Source: UBA1447 sp002329225 (GTDB lineage: Bacteria > Bacillota > Clostridia > Oscillospirales > Acutalibacteraceae). Taken from it: a stretch of DNA of 64,000 nt. Under the pieces are notes generated by a model. That model was given only the letters and a program-made list of their open reading frames with translations, had not been told where the DNA came from and did not search any database. The stretch is from NCBI GenBank assembly GCA_050946835.1, contig JBMNVN010000007.1, positions 1 to 64,000 on the forward strand, written 5' to 3'. Each line of letters opens with the position of its first letter. Within the stretch, counting starts at the first letter, position 1. A program made the position numbers and the translations under genes. Shown here one piece after another: positions 59,006 to 64,000 of the stretch.

Positions 59006-60930
59006 GTAAAATTAATCTGCTTTCAAAGCAAGTTGCCGACCTGATTGCCGCCGGTGAGGTTGTTGAACGCCCGGCCTCGGTGGTGAAAGAGATTTTGGAA
59101 AACGCCATCGATGCCGAGGCGTCCGTAATAACGGTTGAAATTAAAAACGGCGGCATCGGTTTTATCCGTGTAACGGACAACGTCACGGGTATAGGCGAAG
59201 AGGATATACCCAAGGCTTTTAAAAGCCACGCCACCAGCAAAATCAGTTCCGCCGACGATTTACATTCAATTACCTCCTTAGGTTTCAGAGGGGAGGCTTT
59301 GGCCTCTATTGCGGCAGTGGCAAGGGTTGAGATGCTGACAAAAACTCAAGATGACGATTCGGGTTACCGTTACTGTATTGAGGGCGGGGAAGAAACATAT
59401 TTTGATGAAGCCGGCTGTCCGAAGGGTACAACAATTATAGTTCGCGATTTGTTCTTTAACACACCTGCAAGAATGAAGTTTTTGCGCAAAGATGTGGCGG
59501 AAGCCAATGCGGTGGCATCTGTTGTGGATAAAACCGCCTTATCTCATCCGGAAGTTTCTTTCCGCTTTATCCGGGACGGAAAACAGGTCTTGCTTACCCC
59601 CGGTGACGGCGACCTTTATCAGACCGTTTATTCAGTTTTCGGCAAAGATTTTGCCTCGGATTTAATACCGGCGGACTATACTCTGGATAACATTCGTGTC
59701 AGCGGTTATGTATCAAAACCCTCCGCTTCACGCCCCAACAGAAATATGCAGTATTTTTTCCTTAACGGCAGGCAAATAAAAACGCCGACCGGTTCCTCCG
59801 CTCTGAGTGAAGCCTACAAACATTCCATAGTCTCCGGCAAGTTTCCCTGCTGTGTTTTGAACATAGAAGCCTCGCCGGAGTTTGTGGATGTTAATGTTCA
59901 TCCTGCAAAAACCGAGGTTCGCTTTGTAAATGACAAACCGATTTTCAGCGCCGTTTATTACTGCGCCAAAAACGCCGTTGACGGCGTGGTTGACCGTCCC
60001 TCAATAACCGTTACAAAAAAAGATGTGGCCGACTTTTTAGCCCCGCCCGAACCCCCGGAACAGATTACTTTAACCGAACAGTCCAAAGGTATATTTGCCG
60101 AAACAAGCCGTCCTTTTACACCGGTGCGCAAAGCCGATATTGATATTGAATATGACGAAGAAGACGAAGCGGCTGTGCCTGCGGTTGAAAAAACTGCCGT
60201 TGAACAAAGCCTGTCTGAAGCCCCAAAACCTTATTCGGCGGATAATGAAGAACAAATTGCCGAAAAAGCGGAAGAAAAGGAAGCCGACGAACAGGAAAGC
60301 GTTGAAGAACAAATTCCCGTAATAAAACAGTACCCCCCGGAAGTACGGCGGAGTGAACCGGAGGAGTTTTGGACGGTTAAAGGTGAACTTTTCGGCACCT
60401 ATATACTTGTGGAAATGGCGGAAAAAATCATCTTAATCGACAAGCACGCCGCCCACGAAAGAATAATATTCAACAAACTCCTTAATGAAGACAGGGAGCA
60501 GGCTACACAGCTTTTGCTTGAACCGATTGTAGTTCTGTTGAGTAAGCCGGAATATGACGTTCTGATAGAGAATATTGAACTGATGAGGGACGCCGGTTTT
60601 GAGGTTGAGGATTTCGGCTCGGGTTCTGTGCTTGTTCGGGAATGCCCCATGAGTGTACAGGCGGGTGAGGTTAAAGACATAGTTATCGAATTGGCCGGCT
60701 ACTTATTGCAGAACAGAACGATTCTGCTGAGCGAAAAACTGGAATGGCTGCTCACCTCGATAGCCTGCCGTGCCGCCATAAAAGCGGGGGACTTTACAAG
60801 CGAAAAAGAAAGGGAGCAGTTTGTGCAAACCTTGATGCAAATGCCGGAAGTTCGCCACTGCCCCCACGGGAGACCCGTAATGGTCGAAATGCTTAAAAGT
60901 GAAATTGAAAAGAGCTTTAATCGTTCATAG
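59002..60930 (+). CDS. mutL: DNA mismatch repair protein MutL
   Basis: 642 residues. The GHKL ATPase N-terminal domain is clear: AAGEVVERPASVVKE (motif I), GFRGEALASI (motif III). Motif II, usually DxGxG, reads DNVTG at 59-63 with Val61 in place of the first glycine. A long acidic linker (~350-450) leads to the C-terminal dimer domain. The endonuclease motif DQHAxxE is present as DKHAAHE (480-486), with CPHGRP near the end. The Val61 change, from GGC to GTC by one base, is unusual and might be a real variant or a sequence error. Confidence 0.95.
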   Translation: MSKINLLSKQVADLIAAGEVVERPASVVKEILENAIDAEASVITVEIKNGGIGFIRVTDNVTGIGEEDIPKAFKSHATSKISSADDLHSITSLGFRGEALASIAAVARVEMLTKTQDDDSGYRYCIEGGEETYFDEAGCPKGTTIIVRDLFFNTPARMKFLRKDVAEANAVASVVDKTALSHPEVSFRFIRDGKQVLLTPGDGDLYQTVYSVFGKDFASDLIPADYTLDNIRVSGYVSKPSASRPNRNMQYFFLNGRQIKTPTGSSALSEAYKHSIVSGKFPCCVLNIEASPEFVDVNVHPAKTEVRFVNDKPIFSAVYYCAKNAVDGVVDRPSITVTKKDVADFLAPPEPPEQITLTEQSKGIFAETSRPFTPVRKADIDIEYDEEDEAAVPAVEKTAVEQSLSEAPKPYSADNEEQIAEKAEEKEADEQESVEEQIPVIKQYPPEVRRSEPEEFWTVKGELFGTYILVEMAEKIILIDKHAAHERIIFNKLLNEDREQATQLLLEPIVVLLSKPEYDVLIENIELMRDAGFEVEDFGSGSVLVRECPMSVQAGEVKDIVIELAGYLLQNRTILLSEKLEWLLTSIACRAAIKAGDFTSEKEREQFVQTLMQMPEVRHCPHGRPVMVEMLKSEIEKSFNRS

Positions 60931-60938
60931 GAGTAACA

Positions 60939-61886
60939 ATGCAAAAAATCCCCGTTTTAGCTATAGTCGGCCCCACTGCTTCGGGTAAAACCCGCACAGC
61001 GGTTGAGGTCTGCAAAAGAATAGGCGGCGAGGTTGTATCGGCCGACTCCATGCAGGTTTATAAAGGGATGAATATCGCCACCGCCAAGCCGGATTTGGAA
61101 GAAATGCAGGGGATTCCTCACCATATGATAGATATTATCTCCCCGGAAGAAAGCTTCAGTGCGGCGGCTTATGTTGAAATGGCGGGCAAGTGTATCCGCG
61201 ATATTCATAAACGAAAAAAAGTCCCCGTGATATGCGGCGGCACTGGCCTTTATGTTGACTCGCTGCTATCGGACAATGTTTTCCCCGACCATGAGCCGGA
61301 GCAAAAAATCCGTAAAAGTATTATGGAAGAGTTTTCAAAAGAGGGCGGGCAGAGTTTGTACGATGAACTAAAAAGAGTGGATCCTGAATCGGCGGAAAAG
61401 ATTCATGAAAATGATATCAACAGGCAGGTCAGAGCCCTTGAATACTTCAGACTGACAGGAAAAAAAATATCTGCCCGCAATCGTAATGCGGCAAAAAAGA
61501 CCTCGCCTTACAACTGCCTTTGGATAGGCATTAATTACCGCAACAGGGAATTGCTGTATGAAAAAATAAACAGCAGGGTAGACTTGATGTTGGAAAAAGG
61601 CTTAATTAAAGAAGCGGAACATTTTCTTTCAAATGCGGAAAAAACCGCCGGGCAGGCAATAGGTTATAAAGAACTTGCCCCCTATTTCAGCGGCTCCCCG
61701 GCTTTGGACGAATGCATCGAAAATCTTAAGCAATCCACCAGACAATATGCCAAAAGACAACTAACCTGGTTTAGAAAGAACAGGGATATCAACTGGTTTT
61801 ATCAGGATGATTATTCGGAAGAGACGGAAATGATGAGGGATATTTTTCTTTTAATTGACGCCGAATTTCCCGGAGGTTCGATATGA
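60939..61886 (+). CDS. miaA: tRNA dimethylallyltransferase MiaA
   Basis: 315 residues. It adds a dimethylallyl group to A37 of tRNAs reading UNN codons. P-loop GPTASGKT (11-18), the DSMQVYKGM segment, PHHMIDIISPEESFSAA, GGTGLYVDSLL and REVRALE-like RQVRALEYF are all visible. It lies 8 bp after mutL, the classical neighbour, and overlaps the next gene by 4 bp. MiaB in the same gene string completes the ms2i6A pathway. Confidence 0.96.
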   Translation: MQKIPVLAIVGPTASGKTRTAVEVCKRIGGEVVSADSMQVYKGMNIATAKPDLEEMQGIPHHMIDIISPEESFSAAAYVEMAGKCIRDIHKRKKVPVICGGTGLYVDSLLSDNVFPDHEPEQKIRKSIMEEFSKEGGQSLYDELKRVDPESAEKIHENDINRQVRALEYFRLTGKKISARNRNAAKKTSPYNCLWIGINYRNRELLYEKINSRVDLMLEKGLIKEAEHFLSNAEKTAGQAIGYKELAPYFSGSPALDECIENLKQSTRQYAKRQLTWFRKNRDINWFYQDDYSEETEMMRDIFLLIDAEFPGGSI

Positions 61887-63124
61887 GAAAACGGAAAAAC
61901 ATCATAATTTACGGCGCCGCCGCCATTTTAGCGGTAGCGGTGATTGCCTTTGTGCTGATTTGGAACTATTATTCGGCGGTCACAACCGAGACGGTCTATA
62001 ACCACAGAGCGCAGACTGCGATTGAAACAAAGATTTTTGTTCTTCGTGATGAAACTCTTTTGAAATCTCCCGACCGGGGGATATTGGTTCCCTTACTGAA
62101 GAACGGAGAAAAACTGGCAAAGAATGATGTCTACGGTATCGTGTGCGGCAGTACGGACGAAGCAGAGGTGCACATGCAAAAGAAAGCTCTGGAAGCGGAG
62201 CTGAAAAGGTATGTCAATCTGGGCAACACCGTTAACACCAACACTCTTGATATCTCCCGCAACACTAAGGAAACCGACAGCGCTTTTTTGCAGATATTGG
62301 ATGCAGTGTCAAACCGATCCTTCGGCACCCTGAAAGAAAGCCTTAACACTCTGGAAGATAAAATAATAGAACGGCAGTTGGCGATAGAGCCGGACTCAAT
62401 CAACTTTGAAGAGAGAACCGCCCCGCTTAACGAAAGGTTGGCTCAGCTTTCAGCCTCGGCCTCTCATGCCGATTCTTTAACAAGCAGTTTTTCCGGCTAT
62501 TTTGTAAACTATACGGACGGCTTTGAAAATGCTCTTTCTTATGACGGGGTAAAGCAATTGAAAGTACAGGATGTGGAGAAACTCCTGTCAAACGAGGGTG
62601 AGCAGATAAAAACTCAAGGCGGGAGCAAACTTATCAGAAATCATATCTGGTATGTTTTAACGGTGCTGGACAGTAAAACCGCCGCTAAACTTGAGCAAGG
62701 CGGAAAATATATTCTCTCAGTCGGTAAAAAAGATAATTTCAGGCTTCCCGCAACGCTTACATCTTTGGGGGAGGTTGAGGACGGAAAAAGATTAGCCGTT
62801 TTTGAGTGCAATGAGATGAACTCGGATTTTGCGGGCTTGAGAATTGAGGATGCAAAAATAATTTTAGACGAATTTAACTGTTACCGTATTCGAACTTCCG
62901 CTTTAAGAACCCTTGACGGAAATCAGGGTGTCTATGTTCTGCGCAGCAATGTTTCAGTCTTCAGGCGGGTTTTTGTTATAGAAACCAGAGGTAATTATGT
63001 TCTTGTAAAAACCAGGGAAGACTTTTTAAAAGCGGAGGGTAAAGACGGAGCTTTCCTAAATCTGTATGACGAAGTCATAGTAAAGGCGCGCAGAGTTAAA
63101 AACAAAGGAATGGTGCAGATATAG
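61883..63124 (+). CDS. HlyD-like membrane-anchored adaptor protein
   Basis: 413 residues. One N-terminal membrane helix (~7-28) is followed by an extracytoplasmic domain with long helices (~80-200) and beta-rich ends. It has the biotinyl-lipoyl-like opening of membrane-fusion proteins (SPDRGILVPLLKNGEKLAKNDVYGIV) and a closing KARRVKNKGMVQI. Similar proteins lie next to yggS and sepF in Clostridia and are annotated as HlyD-family periplasmic adaptors, but no ABC or RND partner is here. A role in envelope or division is inferred from place only. Confidence 0.65.
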   Translation: MRKRKNIIIYGAAAILAVAVIAFVLIWNYYSAVTTETVYNHRAQTAIETKIFVLRDETLLKSPDRGILVPLLKNGEKLAKNDVYGIVCGSTDEAEVHMQKKALEAELKRYVNLGNTVNTNTLDISRNTKETDSAFLQILDAVSNRSFGTLKESLNTLEDKIIERQLAIEPDSINFEERTAPLNERLAQLSASASHADSLTSSFSGYFVNYTDGFENALSYDGVKQLKVQDVEKLLSNEGEQIKTQGGSKLIRNHIWYVLTVLDSKTAAKLEQGGKYILSVGKKDNFRLPATLTSLGEVEDGKRLAVFECNEMNSDFAGLRIEDAKIILDEFNCYRIRTSALRTLDGNQGVYVLRSNVSVFRRVFVIETRGNYVLVKTREDFLKAEGKDGAFLNLYDEVIVKARRVKNKGMVQI

Positions 63125-63125
63125 A

Positions 63126-63821
63126 ATGGCAAATATATGCGAAAATCTTAAAATCATAAATGAAAACATCAAAAAGGCGGCATCCGTCTCCGGCAGAAAG
63201 GCAGAAGAAATCCTGATTATGGCAGTGACAAAAACAGTGGAGCCGGAGAGGATTAACGCAGCAATTTCCGCAGGTATTAAGTATATCGGTGAAAACCGTG
63301 TGCAGGAGTTTTTGGCTAAAAGGGAGTTTTTGAATCTTGACGGTTGTGAAGCCCACTTGATAGGCCACTTGCAAACAAATAAGGTCAGGCAGATTGTAGG
63401 CAAAGTAGATATGATACAGTCGGTTGACAGCCTGAAAGTCGCTGAAGAAATCGGTAAAAGAAGCATAAATAACGGCATTGTCACCAAAGTGTTGATGGAA
63501 ATAAATATAGGCGGGGAGGCTGAGAAGTTCGGTTTTCCCGTGAGTTCGGTTATGGAAGATATTTACGCTTTGTCGGAAATTGAGGGGATTTCCGTTCTGG
63601 GACTTATGACGGTGCCGCCCCTGAGCGGCGATTCAATAAAAAACAGAAAGTATTTTTCAAATATGTACCGTCTGTTTGTTGACATTGGGGACAGAAACAT
63701 AGATAATGTATGCATGAAAATATTGTCAATGGGTATGTCCGGCGATTACAGCGATGCAGTTATGGAGGGCGCCAATTTAGTCAGGATTGGCTCCGCCATA
63801 TTCGGAGACAGGAATTATTAA
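63126..63821 (+). CDS. YggS/YlmE family pyridoxal phosphate homeostasis protein
   Basis: 231 residues. A PLP-binding TIM-barrel protein without known catalysis that buffers PLP and affects amino-acid pools. The PLP lysine lies in MAVTKTV (residue ~36), followed by GENRVQE, HLIGHLQTNK, LMEINIGGEAEKFGF, LGLMTVPP and SMGMSGDY. It is one base after the adaptor gene and 15 bp before sepF, the common ylmE-sepF order of Gram-positive division clusters. Confidence 0.94.
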   Translation: MANICENLKIINENIKKAASVSGRKAEEILIMAVTKTVEPERINAAISAGIKYIGENRVQEFLAKREFLNLDGCEAHLIGHLQTNKVRQIVGKVDMIQSVDSLKVAEEIGKRSINNGIVTKVLMEINIGGEAEKFGFPVSSVMEDIYALSEIEGISVLGLMTVPPLSGDSIKNRKYFSNMYRLFVDIGDRNIDNVCMKILSMGMSGDYSDAVMEGANLVRIGSAIFGDRNY

Positions 63822-63836
63822 TAGGGGGATAATTTT

Positions 63837-64000
63837 ATGAGTTGGATAAAAAAATTCATCAATGGGACAGATGACGACTACGAGGAGCCTGAAATCGGCG
63901 TTGATTACGACCCGGAGCGAGAGTATCCGGACGGCAATCCCCAAAGGGGTGTGCCTTATCCTTATCCGGCAAGTGAATATGACGACAAGGTAGTCCCGAT
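63837..64000 (+). CDS. sepF: Cell division protein SepF (partial, 5' end)
   Basis: The window holds the first 54 codons. MSWIKKFINGTDDD gives the amphipathic membrane-binding helix at the N-terminus, followed by an acidic, tyrosine- and proline-rich linker (DDYEEPEIGVDYDPERE). This is the layout of SepF, which anchors and bundles FtsZ. The RBS AGGGGGAT precedes the ATG. The conserved SepF core domain lies past the window end, so identity rests on the N-terminus and on the yggS neighbour. Confidence 0.8.
   Translation, partial: MSWIKKFINGTDDDYEEPEIGVDYDPEREYPDGNPQRGVPYPYPASEYDDKVVP

Overview
The window reads as chromosome from an uncultured low-to-mid GC Bacillota of the class Clostridia. The signs are a Bacillota-type SOS box at recA, a cysteine T-box leader, PadR, CarD and YlbF regulators, a DUF1292 protein, the mutS-mutL-miaA and YggS-sepF neighbourhoods, ECF transport, and an anaerobe-style V-type ATPase operon. 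Genus cannot be fixed from sequence alone. No phage, transposase, integrase or CRISPR array was seen.

Layout. (1) 1-2.0 kb: the 3' end of an rRNA operon with tRNA-Lys and tRNA-Glu placed between 23S and 5S, a broken tRNA-Asn copy, an intact tRNA-Asn, its terminator, a four-copy 164-bp tandem array of tiny hairpins, and a stand-alone four-helix-bundle (S23/IVP family) protein. (2) 2.1-15.2 kb: accessory metabolism and signalling: a GH28-like beta-helix protein, DUF4177, an MBL-fold hydrolase, a tandemly duplicated PadR/HAAS membrane-protein module, a DUF2079 membrane protein, two alpha/beta hydrolases, an AraC regulator and a long-form PRPP synthetase. (3) 15.5-24.1 kb: a complete nine-gene V-ATPase operon (stalk, I, K, E, C, F, A, B, D) whose K subunit keeps the Na+-site residues. 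(4) 24.2-33.7 kb: tRNA-Leu(TAA) with a second hairpin array, a secreted lipase-like protein, a URO-D methyltransferase plus corrinoid protein, and an LRR membrane protein with two duplicated transporters. (5) 33.7-40.2 kb: 6S RNA, DUF1292, a large structured RNA with its own promoter and terminator, ligA, a YdjC-family deacetylase, a PHP phosphoesterase and a hydrolase. (6) 40.5-44.9 kb: a PIN / ImmA-IrrE / XRE operon, a CarD-like regulator, a third hairpin array beside tRNA-Leu(CAA), pyrB carrying a PyrI-type zinc knuckle, and rpmB. (7) 45-64 kb: housekeeping: recA-recX-rimO-pgsA, a Cys T-box with cysE-cysS, a dedicated ECF transporter, then miaB-ylbF-mutS-mutL-miaA-adaptor-yggS-sepF, the last cut by the window end.

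How it works together. The housekeeping blocks cover mismatch repair and recombination (mutS, mutL, recA, recX, ligA), tRNA and ribosome modification (miaB, miaA, rimO), cysteine supply and charging under one T-box, and ion-coupled energetics (V-ATPase). The least explained part is a family of mini-hairpin arrays. One lies directly 3' of the terminator of each of the three tRNAs outside the 23S-5S spacer, always in the same orientation. The largest is followed by a protein of the family otherwise known from 23S rRNA intervening sequences. A roughly 320-nt RNA at 34.45-34.77 kb with crossing helices is the second strong candidate for further study.
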